From the NCBI GenBank assembly GCA_022266195.1, contig WHVY01000007.1, forward strand, positions 3,782,001 to 3,846,000: 64,000 nucleotides of DNA, written 5' to 3'. This document shows, piece after piece, positions 35,401 to 47,741 of this stretch. Both the position numbers and the translations under genes were made by a program. Every line of letters begins with the position of its first letter. Positions within the stretch are counted from its first letter, which is position 1. This stretch comes from Tetranychus cinnabarinus (taxonomy: Eukaryota; Arthropoda; Arachnida; Trombidiformes; Tetranychidae). Below the pieces are notes generated by a model. That model was not told the DNA's origin. It ran no database searches and worked only from the letters and a program-made list of their open reading frames with translations.

Positions 35401-36116
35401 AAGATTTAACATGTGGGGATATATTGAGTGAATCATCTGTAGATTCATCATCAATCTCATCTTCATCCTCTTCATCTTCATCTTCAATTACATCAACAAC
35501 TGAAATAATCTCTGAACCAGTTACACTGGCCACACCAGTTACACCAAGGAAACAACCAAATTCAAACAAAAAACCAGAAATTATTTTTCAATCAACCCGT
35601 AAACCTAACCATCATTCATCTTCATCATCAGTCAATTTACGAGGAATGATTAAACCTCGAACTCACGATCCAACCCATCGACGAACTGCCCTAACCAAAG
35701 TGGACACAATGATTATTGGAATAGCAGCCGGGGTTATTGCCTTTGTCTGCATACTGATACTCATAATTTGCGTCATTCGAGCACGATCACCGTCAACAAT
35801 GCCACTCGATACAGCCTACAACACCGCTTACCATGGTCTTGCTGGAGCTGGTGGCTTATCAGCAGCAGCTACTTTAAGAGCTCCTAACGCCTGTACATGT
35901 CTTAAGTCAATGACTTGTGGTTCATGCTATGTACCAGGAATCACCAACTCCAACAGTAATGGAACCCTTCGCCCAAGTCTCACCTACTATGGTAATGAGA
36001 CTCTTCGTCCTGTGCCAATTAAAATGCTCTCATCCACTGGTACACTTGGTCGTGGAGGTAAAGCACCCAGTTATTACATCTCATACCCAGACATGGATAC
36101 GGACGGGCACAAATGA
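32415..36116 (+). CDS. LRR receptor (chaoptin/artichoke type): main exon
   Basis: 1233 codons plus stop. The exon opens QLNLNGNQFKDVPYPSLSQL directly after the acceptor and completes the LRR begun at 18772, which confirms the join. More than 35 repeats of LxxLxLSxNxLxxL type follow up to about residue 920. Next is a C-terminal cap (NPIVCDCSLEPLYKWL, then LTCSGP and DLTCGD). A Ser-rich stalk follows (35430-35490), then one membrane span near 35706-35780 (MIIGIAAGVIAFVCILILII). The cytoplasmic tail of about 110 residues contains CTCLKSMTCGSC and ends SYYISYPDMDTDGHK. The membrane span argues against GPI-anchored chaoptin itself and fits an artichoke-like or other transmembrane LRR adhesion protein. 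Total length is about 1520-1575 residues depending on the start. Confidence 0.9.
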   Translation, partial: QLNLNGNQFKDVPYPSLSQLRTLKVLGLASNRLTELTADDLPKSLSNSLRTLNLTDNRLTNLLPGSLSHLTQLTELYLGHNQLTHLRPNAMEGLNFLEILDLSSNLLDNVPIETLNGLRKLRKLYLGSNLIEILEKDGLGLGDLPSLEYLDLSRNNLVSLGDHHVFTGLPRLRTLDLSYNSLRKLDLSEEQLFAPLTKLETLDLTDNSLESFPVHLMYPLTSLRKLFLDYNRITELTEESVLSIGSSLDELSMAYNRLTYLPGYLASKSKNLRLLNLHGNGIASVSQDLFDPIAEAILGLDLGLNQLTHLPRLTFPRLMILNLASNELSALEPDTLIDLPSLRHCNLSHNLFSSLSPSLFTRNTHLEVIDLSANLIEKLDEGTFTNGSSFTIINLSKNRIKEISLGAFQGLYRLHKLDLSYNELSTLKPGTFNETPSLKTLKLSFNRLTSLKGEYFTPRTRIETLELSDNSISYLYPNSFTGHRRLKTLDLSRNKLSYFPAEILAGLRHLTSINLSSNKIASLDSSDFANMPFLRSLDLSFNGLTYIGPNSFSNSTLLYTLDLSGNAIASLDRATFKGLTRLRLDLSDNRLNYLPSEMFSRSYLSRLETINLSHNNFTIFPLESLSHQYLNLQSIDLSYNSLTTLPSNVNLMVNIKSLDVSNNPLTPEAVTSLLSEPKSIRMLNVAFTGLNSLPSIMETPFLQSLNISGNNITHLKSSTLQKTALLETFDLSRNELTSLGNLINGLKTSNSDLRALYLNGNPLSSIRKDDFKEFKSLEILDISNLTALSSLDCSSLVSLVNLRTLYMYGYPSLESLSIQECLAHLSTKLDRLGVEVKEDHLQGHLQKAFSPRLNEILITGSKLTSLSPSCLNGLKSSTLSLTLTDTSVSLIPSNLFSPLPMSTRIDFTLSSNEISSLNGKFLDSLDIKPVNMKIYGLPANPIVCDCSLEPLYKWLAEKMSRLNWFQNELPIDSIDKLTCSGPEALRGYRLIELTPEDLTCGDILSESSVDSSSISSSSSSSSSSITSTTEIISEPVTLATPVTPRKQPNSNKKPEIIFQSTRKPNHHSSSSSVNLRGMIKPRTHDPTHRRTALTKVDTMIIGIAAGVIAFVCILILIICVIRARSPSTMPLDTAYNTAYHGLAGAGGLSAAATLRAPNACTCLKSMTCGSCYVPGITNSNSNGTLRPSLTYYGNETLRPVPIKMLSSTGTLGRGGKAPSYYISYPDMDTDGHK

Positions 36117-37100
36117 ATCAACAAATCAATAAATGAACAAATTTGTTAATCTACATTAATTTACTCCTTTTTGTACGCTCACGCACCATTACTTATTATA
36201 GCTTCTAGTTGGAAGCCATTAAGAAGTAAAATTATTTTTGTTGACTGTCAAACAAAATTGAATTAGCAAAAATTTTAAATTGAAACAATTTTCTAGTTTA
36301 AATCCTTCAACTTCGTCATTTCCATCAAACACTTTTTCTAAATTTTTTTCGTTTCGAAATATTTTGTATAAAGACTAATTCTGGGAATGGAAACATATTA
36401 ATAAATTGTAATATATTCGTTTTGTTTTTCACTGTTGTTAACAAAAAATTAACCATTGCTTTTAACAAAAAGCATTGGCAATCCATTACTATTAAACTTG
36501 AAAATGAAGCTTAAAAATCTATGTCTAAAGCTTAAAGATCCTTATATAAAGTCAATGTAACAAATTTTGTGTCAAACTGAGTGGATCCTATGAAAAGACA
36601 CACAAAATGAAAAATTTTATTCAAATACAACCACAAAAATAGGGAATCTCATTTCAGAATTCAGATCTCTGGAAAATTCGTGAAAATAGAGCCTGAGGAA
36701 AAAATGCAAAATCCATATTCTATAGCTTTGAGTGAAGGCGAATACTTTGGTTGATGGTTTACTTCTGAATTAGGAGTAAATGTAAAACTTTATCTTTCGA
36801 GTAAAAGACTAAAGAGTTTGATACAAAATCTGGTGCTTAACGTTCTAATGCCTTAGTTCTTTACTCAACTCGAAACGCTGACATGAAAATGTTTGTGATG
36901 TTGATAGAGATTCTTGGTCATCCAACTGCCTATTAACATTTGCACAGCTGACCATAAACTCTGTCTTAAAGTATTGAAGTGAACCATTTAATCAAAGATG
37001 CATGCTGATCAAGTCTAAAGTAAAGAGTTTACCATTCTTTTAGTGACTATTGCCCTCAATCTTAAAATTCTTTTAATTTCCATCTTTTATTTTATTTCAG
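36117..37100. other. LRR gene 3' UTR and spacer
   Basis: AATAAA occurs at 36128-36133 (very near the stop) and at 36400-36405; the second is the better poly(A) candidate. Beyond that the sequence is AT-rich with no gene seen. Confidence 0.5.
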
Positions 37101-37220
37101 TCACCTACTACTCGATTTGACAAATTGCAACTCTGTTCATTCAGCACCATTCCCATCTCTTCTCCACCTTCACTTTTTCACGCTTATCCTCACCACAAGT
37201 ACAAAGACACAGTAAGATAA
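37101..37220 (+). CDS. orphan terminal exon candidate
   Basis: 39 codons plus TAA directly after a TTTTATTTCAG acceptor. The stretch is unusually Pro/Ser/Cys-rich for this neighbourhood (CSFSTIPISSPPSLFHAYPH) and ends KYKDTVR. It could be an alternative last exon of the LRR receptor tail 1 kb upstream, or of a gene I cannot see, or chance. No family recognised. Confidence 0.25.
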   Translation, partial: SPTTRFDKLQLCSFSTIPISSPPSLFHAYPHHKYKDTVR

Positions 37221-37670
37221 CCAACATTGCGACAGAAAATTGACGAAAGGAAAGGCGAGATCGTATGACTGAAAGAGCCATAAAGGCACAATAATTGGAA
37301 AAGCTTGTGAATTTAAAGTAATTTTAATGGCAACAAATCTAATTTTTGGTCCAAATTAAATTTTAAATGTTTCAACTTTAATGAAATTTTAGAAATTTTT
37401 GGTTTATTCGAAAAAAACAGTTGTTTTTAATTGACTTACAATACTTAAACTATTTAATCTGAAGAAATGAATGCGGAGTAATTTTTTTCTCAACAAAATT
37501 TAACCATTTTTATTGAATCTCATTGTTTTTGTTCATAAACTGTCTTTCATGAAAACAATCCAATTGATTATGAGTATGACAATGATTGAATAAAATAAAA
37601 ATAACTGTTTTACCAATGAAAGTAATTGGTCAAGTATTCAGTCTAAATCCAATCATCTTAACAATTCCAT
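37221..37670. other. spacer
   Basis: AT-rich. It contains an AATAAA on the minus strand at 37509-37514, a candidate poly(A) signal for the small minus-strand gene that follows. Confidence 0.4.
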
Positions 37671-37895
37671 TTAAAGATTAACTGGTTTCGTTAATCCCAT
37701 TTCTGGATCAACTGGACAATCCTTATTATCTTCCCATTTAACCAGAGTTTGACATTTCCCCAGCATGTTACGAAATCGAGATTTGCGCTTTCTTCGTCGA
37801 GCCTTCTTCCCGTCGTCATAAACAGGCGAAGCGCGAACCATTAAAGCAATCAAGACAACAACGTAAATTATCAAGACAACCTGAAAAATGATCAA
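37671..37895 (-). CDS. small protein with signal sequence and basic cluster
   Basis: 74 residues. It starts MIIFQVVLIIYVVVLIALMV, a signal peptide or membrane anchor with a plausible cut after VRA. The mature part is SPVYDDGKK, then ARRRKRKSRFR, then a segment with two Cys residues (GKCQTLVKW, KDCPVDPE) and a Pro/Val end. A Gly-Lys-Lys followed by dense basic residues is the kind of site where propeptides are cut and amidated. TTTTTCAG precedes codon 6, so this may instead be a second exon whose first exon lies further right. No family recognised. Confidence 0.45.
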   Translation of the reverse strand: MIIFQVVLIIYVVVLIALMVRASPVYDDGKKARRRKRKSRFRNMLGKCQTLVKWEDNKDCPVDPEMGLTKPVNL

Positions 37896-40800
37896 GAAAA
37901 ATGAAAACAGTTAATAACTGAATGTCTAAAAGAGTTCAATAATCGATATAAAAAGGTAAAGAAAATTCGAAGAAACAGAAAAGGCAATTTGCTTCAAAAC
38001 GTAACATCAAAACGAGATAAATCAAAGGACAAAATAGTCTCGTCCAATTGGCTCATGATGTATCGAGATTATTCATGATGCTCAAGTTCATCATCTTTGT
38101 CTTTAGTGAAATATCTCAGAAAACAACAGAAAATCAAATGTCGAAATTGTTCTTTTTTCTTATTGAACCATTTGGAGAAAATGAAAGAAGATGAAGAATC
38201 GAAATTCTTGGCAAAAGGAAGAGCAAAGAAAGCATGAAATGTCATGAAGTTAATAGATGAAGCGAATCTGGTTTGGACAAAAAATTGCATTTAAATCATT
38301 GCTCTGTGCATAATATGATGTTGATTCATTTTCAGGGTTCAAAGGAATGGTAATGATGATCATGATGAAGTTCATGGTAAGGATCATGAAGATTATGATG
38401 ATAATAGGAGCAACAATGTTGTTACATGACAATTTCACTAGCCATTAAACAGCAATAAAAATTTGTTTCGTTCATCATTTTCTTTCTGCTGTTTTTTTTC
38501 ATGTAAAGAAGAGGGAAAAAGAGGAAACCTTATTTTTCCATGAAAATAAGCAAACAAAAATGAAGTGAAACCTTCAGGGATAAAGTTGAATTAGTTTGTT
38601 CCGTTTAACAAGTTCAATATGAAACATCATCATTACCATGATTCTGCTAATTCCCTTCTTGGCATCTTCCAAGCTTAATTCAAATATCATGTTGCCAGTT
38701 AATTGAAATTATACTTGAAACAGTTTATCTTGAAGCTTCCTTCCAATCCCACAATTCAGCCTTACTCAAACCATCGTATTAAAAGGTATGATAAACAATT
38801 AATGGGAAAACTTTTCGCTCTTTTCGTTTCAATTAAATAAGTTGTTACTCAAAATGAGAACAAAGTTTCAAAGGTTTTCCATTTAATCAAGATGCTTCAC
38901 TTATTTGGTTAAATTGTTTTAAAAGTGAATGAGATTATCTAATTATTGCCTTTTCATTTTGTTTTGTCTTTAATTTCAAAGGAAATTCAATTTTTCCCAA
39001 TTTCAAGCAATTCATTTGAAAATTACATTCGATCCAATGTTTCAACTTCATTGACCATTGACTAATAATTTATGCTTTAATTCAATGTGAGTTTATATTT
39101 TATTCATGACAGTTTCCAATTTAGTCATTCATGGTAAAAGGCTAATCATGGAAAAGCTTTGAAACAAAGTTTCCGTGTTCATCTGAAAATTTTGTTCTAC
39201 TTTTCACTTTAAATAAGTTTAGTTTCTTAGCATTTCAAATGAAGCTTTTGGATTGAATGATTAATTTATGGTTTGGTTTGGGAATTCAGTTCAGTCTTTA
39301 GATAATCACAATGATTAATTGAAATGCATTTGCTTTATAATCGATTCCAATAAGTTAAGCTGACTTAATTTTTTATATAATCCCAAGTATTATCTGGATT
39401 TTAAGATTTTAATTGAGCCTTTAAAGTCGAACATGAAATCTTTATTAGATTCAACCATAAGCAATTAAAAAATATTGATCAGTAATCACTATTTGCTATT
39501 TGAAATAACTTTCATTCAATTCAATGTTTCAGTGTTAAAATTTGAACAAATTATGAGCTGAAATATCCTGTTTTGTTTTATTGAAATGCTTCATTTTCTT
39601 GAATCTGTAGATTTGTATTTTCGAGATGAGACTTTCACGATCAATGCCTTGGAATGAACAATAAATCCATTTAGTCTTACTCGATACTCGACAAAGTCGC
39701 CAAAGTTCTGGTAAATACTAACGAATGAAAAGTGTTGAAGTAAAAAGGCAAAATATTTGCTGATCAAACTCCGAGTCAATCAAGCTTTTGTGGCACAAAA
39801 TTCATTAAGCTTAAACTTCAATCATCAAAGTAAACATTGGAAACAATACTGTTTTTGTTCAATCCTATTAATTGACAAAAGCTCATTAAATTGGGATAAA
39901 TGTTGATTAGCATTTAGCTTTGATTCACTTTTGGGAAATTAAAGTAAAATGTTTATTAGGATCAAATTAACCTTCATCATCGAAAAAAATAGTCTAGAAA
40001 ATGTTGAAAACTTAACAAAAAGGCGCCTTTGGAGGTTGATTAATTTAAATCTCAAAATGAAAAACATTATCATCTAGCTTTTAATGTGCATTTCTTATGA
40101 GACATCAAGAATTTCTTCAGATAATTACCTCTTCAAGGTCAATTATGTGAATAACGTTACCCTGGAAGCGTCGAAAAATGTAGAGCAAAAGTTACAATTT
40201 TTGTTCCATGAATATCCAATAGCAATAATAAACATTGTAATAACATGAAGTTAGCTCCACGAGTTAAAAGTCATGAAAAAGTGTTTCACTCTTTCGATGG
40301 TCAAATGTATCATAGAAACTTCAACTCTCTGGACGAATTCAATTTTTCACCAAAAAGTTGAACATTTTGTCATTGATTTATTTTAAAACCTTGCAAAGCA
40401 ATCAATACTTGGAAAAAGCAAAACAGAAAAGTGAAATTTATTCAGCAAATATTGCAATAAAAGTTTATATTTTTGGCGACATTTCATTTTGAAACTTCTT
40501 TTTCATCCCTCAATATGTATTATTAACAAGCGAATTGAGTTTAAAACAAAAACAGTAAAAGGCAAACGAAACAAAAGGCAACATTATCCATTTCAAGTAA
40601 TGCATTTGATTGAGTTTCTGTTTCATTGAAAGTCATTTCCATGAATTTGAATGAAAACCTTTTAAACGGACTTTTGCAACATCTAAACCTGAAACCCAAA
40701 ACTGACCCATTTTTAGATGGTTAATATTATTGAATTGGTAACAGCAAATGAAGTACAAATAATTTAGAGGCTTTCCTTTAATTTACTTTCGATTCCAAGT

Positions 40801-43692
40801 TATTGCATCCAATGTAGTTTTGTGGTTTTACATCATTCAGTCAAAATGGAGAGAAGAGAGAAAAAAGTTTATTGAATTTTCCATGTTGATTGGATTGACT
40901 CTCAATGAGATTAACATTTTAAGCTCACATCGGTCCAATAACATGAAATGAATTCGTGATAATTGTAGGAACAAATGAATTAAACAGAAGGCCTAATCTT
41001 TACTCTACACAGTTGAAGGTGAAAATAGTAACATTGAAAGAATCGAATGATCAAAGCTGGACAATTTAATGACCATTGAAACGTTATCAGATAATCAATG
41101 TTATCAAGAACTTTTTCCATTCAGTTCATTGTTGACGGAAATGTTTTACCTTTTGTGTCCATCTTTTTCTTCTCATCAACTTTCATTGTCGTTCACAAGA
41201 CACAATGCCAACGATATGTTATTCTGTCCTTCCATTTCTTCTGATAACAATGAACATTTCCTTCGAGTCAATTGTACCTAAGGGAATATTTGTTTTCAAT
41301 CCCTGACCATTGACTTTTCTCTCTCATTCACTTTCATCTATTATCTTCATCATGTTCAACCTGGAGAAGCAAAAAAAATGTCCAGATTGTTTTGTATGCC
41401 AAGCAAGATGAAAAAGCATCCAAACTGTCGACCATGAAAAATGGACGTTTCTTGTTCTTGTGGTTAAACATTGAGTTAATGATTCCGGAATGAGAAGGTG
41501 AAATGATGGGAAAAGAAATTTTTTTCTGGACTTTTTTTTCGACGAAAAAACTCTATATTTGCTCAACACCTGAATGATTCACAAATTGAATCTTAATTTA
41601 TCTCTAAACGAAAAGGGTAAAATATATAATTAAAACTCCCTGTGAATGCTGCAATATCTTGACTAGTTTAAGTTCAAAGGTAGTGTTTATTTAATAAAGA
41701 AAAGTGTGGAAATCTTTTAGCTTAATGTTCATAAAAAACAACTTTCCAAGAGTTTTTTCCTCTTCCATAACAAAAATAGTGATTTCATTTCCCAGCTAAA
41801 AATGTATTTATAGTTGCCTCAAAAATAATCAGAATTGGTTAACATCTTTACGTTTACAGGTTTAATTTCAATTCTGAATCGATGTAATCGAAAGGTGATT
41901 ATTTTTGCCAACAATAGATTTGATTTGTTTATCGATTTGGAAAGTAAAGGAAATTAAAATGAAAACTAATTCTATGGATGATTAGTTTATTAACGGAATT
42001 TGCTTTCCCTGGAAATGTCTAAATACGATTTGCATGAAACTTAAGACGTGAATATCGAAAAGACAAATGTACCAACGAACAATCAATTAGAAACTTTCGA
42101 ATCGAAAGATCTCTTGAAATGACTGATTTATTTGAACAATTTTCATTCTAAATGGGAAACTTTGACAACAGGTTTGAAGTGAAATGTTGATTTTAGACTT
42201 GAAATCTTTCAACTCGAAAAATGTTCAACTCAAATTACACTTCGATTGTATTATTTGGAAAATTGTTGAAATTTATTTTTGCTCGATTTTAACTCATTTA
42301 ACACTTGATGTTCAATGTTGAATAGAAATGATAAAAAGTAAATTTTGAAGCAACAACGAAATTAGTTGGTTTGCATGAATGGATAAAGTAATATGAAGGG
42401 AATGACCAAAACTTACACCAATGTATACAATTGCCTCCCTTGACTGGGAGGATAAACTTCTCATTGATTTATCTTCAATTCGTGTCATTGTTGATTCATT
42501 TGTTGACAATTTTTTGGCTTCAATGTTACAATTTCCAAGTGTTCACTTTCAATTAAGATGACAGTGATACAGTTAACACAACACATTAAAAAGACGAAAA
42601 AAGATATTCAACTTGAACAGTAAACTGACAGTTAACACGAAAATGATGAATGGTATGTAATGATATTCAATTGAAGCAAAAACGCAATTCCAATCAACTT
42701 TGATTCACAACTGAAATGAAAAATATTGTAACCATTAGGTGAGATGAAATTGTCCAAGCTGAGTTTTCCTGGCGATTATTCATTTACATTTCAAAAGAAA
42801 TTTTTGATTTGAATTCTTGTTGACTTGAAACTCCATGAAAAGATGTAAAACCAAAATTGTTGATGTTCGAGTTTCACAAATAGTTAAAATCTGATTCATC
42901 ATGACATGAAATTTGTTCCAATAATGTATTCATGTTGATGGAAAATTTTCTTTGGATTAATCAGTGATTGGCACAATCAGGGTAAACAATGAGAGATAAA
43001 CATGGAAGAAAATGTTGTTGAATTTAAAGTTGAATCCAATTGAATTTCAAGTAAGCAAACACTTTTTTACACCTCACCATGTTCATGGAAACTTTACTAG
43101 TCAGATAATGTAGTTGAACAGTTGAAAGGTTGAGACAAAATACTTGTAATATCATCATGTTGATACCAACCTAAGCTCACTCTCATCCTCCCATCAATCC
43201 TTGTTACACCAAGAGCCACCTGACGGTTATAAAACTTCGATCGATAAAATCATTATTATCTTCATTTCTGAGTTTTTTCCTCCTCTTCTTTGCATCATCA
43301 TTATAATCCAACGGAATGGTGAACTTGGTCAACATTTTTTGTTTTGTTTTTTCATGAACATTGTAATTTCTTCATGTGAATAGTAACAATGGGCTTTAAC
43401 GATAATGATGATAATAATAGCCAACGGTTCATGTGCTTTTCTTACCTTTTCATCACAACATTCATTTTCATGTCTTTATCCGCTCTTCTTTCCATTCCAT
43501 TTTCATCTGAACAACATGTTATTACCTATTCTGTTATTTAACTCTTTATATCGTTTAATCTTTCAAGCACACAAACCACTAACAGCAAAGTAATTGTTAG
43601 GTGATAAAAAATTCTATTTCCATCTCTTCATGGCTCAAGGTGTATAATAATATTAGACTTGCACTTTTTACAAATTAACTTGGACCCATTTC

Positions 43693-43914
43693 ATGGCTAG
43701 TTCAAGCTTAACCAAGACTATTCACCTCAAATACATTTCCAGTGTTCAAAGTAGATTAGTAAAGTTGGAAAATTTGTTGAGCAAAATTCAGGGTTTGCTT
43801 GTGAATAAACCTGGAAAAGAGGGAATTGGACCTTTCAATGCATTAATATTAATGTTCAATATGTTGTTAAATTTAATGAAAAAGGCAAACAAAAGTGAGT
43901 CAAAATGGCAATAA
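43693..43914 (+). CDS. small hypothetical protein
   Basis: 73 codons from ATG to TAA, with an AATAAA overlapping the stop. The product would be basic and helical (SSVQSRLVKLENLLSKIQ, then LNLMKKANKSESKWQ) without a signal peptide. The base use is more even than in surrounding spacer. No family recognised; it may be chance. Confidence 0.22.
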   Translation: MASSSLTKTIHLKYISSVQSRLVKLENLLSKIQGLLVNKPGKEGIGPFNALILMFNMLLNLMKKANKSESKWQ

Positions 43915-46900
43915 TAAATTCAATGGGATTAAAGGAAATAATGAACATCTGATTCGATCATAATCAAGCTGTTCAAAAATTCATTAATGCAAAATAATTA
44001 GATTACTTTAATGGTTCTTCCTAACATGGGAAAGGTAAGTGAATGTTTTGCATTTCATAATTTTTCTGGTTCGATGTAAAGTTAACTTTAGTTTTACATT
44101 TTATTTCAATCTTGAGTTGAAGCACTTTCAAGTGATGTCTTGAAGCTGAAATTCGGTTGAACATTGAACATTTTGCACTTCATAATGTGGTCCACGTAAT
44201 CATCAATTTAACAAGTTAACAAATCAAATTAACTTAACACCATTTCAATCTATTATTCACTGACTACTGGTAAAAATTTACCCAAAAAATAAAGTCCATC
44301 AACTATTGAGTTGAGTCTTCTTTTTGTATCAATTTGTGAATCAACTTATTGGTCTGATTGTCCAAAATGTAACTTAAAATGTTGATTTTTTTGAAAAATA
44401 ATCGAATCTCTTGTAAGTCTGGTTTCGGATTTACACAAAAGTTCATTTTTCCTCATTAACTTGTAATTGAACTTTTCAACCCTCGCCTCTTTACTGCCTT
44501 CATTGATTAATACATTACTATTGTTTCCCTCATTTGCAGTTTGATGTATGCTAAATAGCAATAAATGGATACATTTCTAACTCCTTGTTCACCAAACTAA
44601 TTATGAAACTCGAAGCTTCATCAACGATTTTTGTTAATTGGAAGAAGAGGAAAAATTTTCACTATATTATTCATCGACTCATTTCATCATTAACATTATT
44701 AATGGGTTCACTCATGAGACTCATTTTATGCTGTTTATGAAGGTAAAAAAAAAGATGAAAACTCCTTTCTTTTCATCTTAATACAGTAAATACAATTTGA
44801 CACAAAATTTAATTAAATAATTTTCTTGACAAAAACTTCATCAGTTTTGGTAAAGTGTAAAGTGGTAAACCTTCAAATCTTGAACACGAGTTTTAAGAAA
44901 ATCTTAATCAAATTTACAAAATTATCAAATCCTGGACTTCAATTTTCATCTGTTTTCACCATCAAAACTATCGATTAAAATTCATAAATTTCAATTCAAC
45001 TCAAACATTATTTTTGCACTTTTCAGCAAAGTTCAGCAACAAAAATTGTAAGAAATAAAATCAATCGTAAGCTTCAAGTCCATATAATCACTGAACAAAA
45101 TTTGAAATTCCTAATCATGAGAATCAGAATAATATTTGCTTCTTTAATGTAAGAATCTTGTCTGACTCAGGTAACTAGACGACCTCAACTGTTTCTGTGT
45201 CAACTCTGAGAGGTTATAATCTTTCGTTCTGATTTGAATAAAGCATGGTTCTTGATCATGTAGACATTGGGGTCAAACATTGATGTTCAATGTTCAGTGT
45301 TAATATCGAGATTGAATCAACATTTTATTTACCTTGCTATTTCAACAAATCTCTTGAGTAAGGGCGGAATCTTTCAGAATCTTGCGTACTGAAATTGATG
45401 GTAAAATTATTCAGACAGGGAATAGATAAAGTGAATTTGAAAAGCCTCTAAATTTTTGGTGTTCATTTAACTGAAGACCTGGCGATGATGTATTTTCAAA
45501 TTGACAGCACTTAATTTCATTGGATTTATTGATGGCAAAAAGACATTAATAATCGTTCACCTTTAAATACAATTAAATGGCCATTTTTTGTGGTTTCTCA
45601 GGTTTTCGCCATTTCTAAATTTACTTTTGCTACAAGACTTTCAATTTCATCATCTCATGACAATACGAAAGATTTATGTTTCTTTTCTGGTTTCAACGAA
45701 AATAAAAGGATGAGAATTGAAGTGATTGATGAAACTACAAGAGGAAAAAAATGTGAAAATTCTCATTGGAATTGATCACGTTCAAGTAATAACAGTCGAT
45801 AAGCATTGATATTTGTAGACAATTTAAAAGCAATGAAAGCTTTGCAGCAGCACTTTAAGTTGCATTACAAGTGTGAGTCTCAACATTTTCAACGTTCAAT
45901 TTTGTTTCCGAATTGAAAATCTCTGAAAAAGATTATGAAAAAATGACAAAAAAAGATCAACATCAGGATCAAAGTTTACTTCAATCCAAAGCCTACGTTT
46001 ATTAAAATTAGAGAAGCACTGAGAAAAGAACTTTTGAAACTGAAAAAGAACAGAAACAGGAAATTAAGTTGGCCAAAAAAATGTTATTCATCCAATGATA
46101 TCAATACAAGTTTGAAACTGATTAAATTTATATCCAATGTTCAATTCGTTCCAATATCACTGGGAGTTTTATTCTTATAATGATATTGATAATGATGTAA
46201 AGAAATGAACTTTTTGAGAAAAAATGAAATTCAATCAATTCCGGTTTAAACGATGAGCAAGAAAAAGTCCATTATTTGCAGCAAAATGTCATCAAGATGG
46301 GAGTGAAATGAAGAAAATTGTTCAACTCGTCATGAAACTTTCATTACCTTCTTGATTAATGTTGACAATTAAATTTAATTTCAAATTTTAACCACTTATT
46401 CTGCACTTGAATTATCTAATGAATTGTAATAAATGGAAATGAAAAGTTTTTCGTTGGTGAAAGGAAGGGAAAAGTTGCAACGAAAAATCACAATTGAACT
46501 TATTTTCACACTCTTCTTGTCTTCAATTGAAATAAATTTATTCAATGATTCAATTCTGGTAATCATGATAACTCGATTCATTCAAGTGTAGACTTGCAAC
46601 ATCATTGCATGTCTTTTAACAATTTTTGCCTTTTTTGTCATTCCTTTCAAAAAGTTGGTTCGTTCACGTTATGTTATCAGGTTGTATTTGCCCTCAAGAC
46701 TTTTCTCTACTTTATCATGTTATCTGAGCAAGTTTCAATGAGGAAAAGAGAGGAAAAATTGATGAGCTTTTTGCTTTGTCTTCTCTCCTCAACTTGCTCA
46801 TTATTTTCCACTCCCTGTCCTTTGTCGTTGCCAGTTGATATTGAACGAGTAAACTTACACCAATTAATTATGCCAATGTGAAAAAGAGTTTGCAATGTGA

Positions 46901-47694
46901 TAAATTGAATGTGTTCATTATTAATCATTTTCACATTTTCTTGGTCTTTTCCTCTGATTATCTGTTTTTGTAACTTTATCTGAACTTGCTTTGATAGGAA
47001 AATTGTGAATCTGCTTAATGGCTATTTATTGACTCGTAACTTTTGCAAAATGAGATTTACTTTTTTTTGTTCTTCTGTATATTCAGTCTTTTTTGAATTA
47101 TCTTTATTTGGAAGAAATAATGGAACCTGAATATTAAATAACATGATATGAACATTTTTCTTGCTGTTGCCTTGTTACAACTAAATATTAAAACAGATAT
47201 TTTTGATTCGTTGAGTATCAAAGGTAAATATTGACCGTGGATAAAGGATAAAAGCGAATCCCATTGAAAATTTACTAAATTTATTTTATTGACCATCATT
47301 AAATTATTAATGTTCATAAAACTTGAAAGATTATTTCAATTTCCAAGATAATTTTCGACTTTGATTTTCTGTTATAGGTTTTTTAAACATTCGAAGTTCG
47401 AGACACTCGAATTAGACTATTCCAGAAGTGATTTGTTTGATTCCATATTGCTTCTAGAATAACAAGTGAAATTATCTAGGTGTCACTCTTTGATTTTTAT
47501 GTTTGATGTGTCATTCGATAGTGGTAAGGATTTAGCTGAATAGCCATTTGGTTATCCCTCAATTTTACTTTTATACTGTAGTGGAAAAAGTTAGTACGAA
47601 AAAAATCGAGCTCATAAAATAATCGTCACTGCACAGAGATTTTTAACTTGCACTGATTTTGTATGACTTTTTTCACGAAATGAACACTTGAGTA

Positions 47695-47741
47695 TGTATT
47701 GTAATATGTAGTATGTGGTATGTAGTATGTAGTATGTGTAA
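47695..47741. repeat. microsatellite (GTAGTAT-type)
   Basis: Imperfect tandem GTAGTATGT/GTATGTA units. A similar TATGATATG run lies at 49397-49433. Confidence 0.7.

Noticed and set aside
32569..35569. Several 60-88 codon frames within the LRR exon
   Set aside because: They overlap a 1233-codon exon with clear repeats and have no features of their own.
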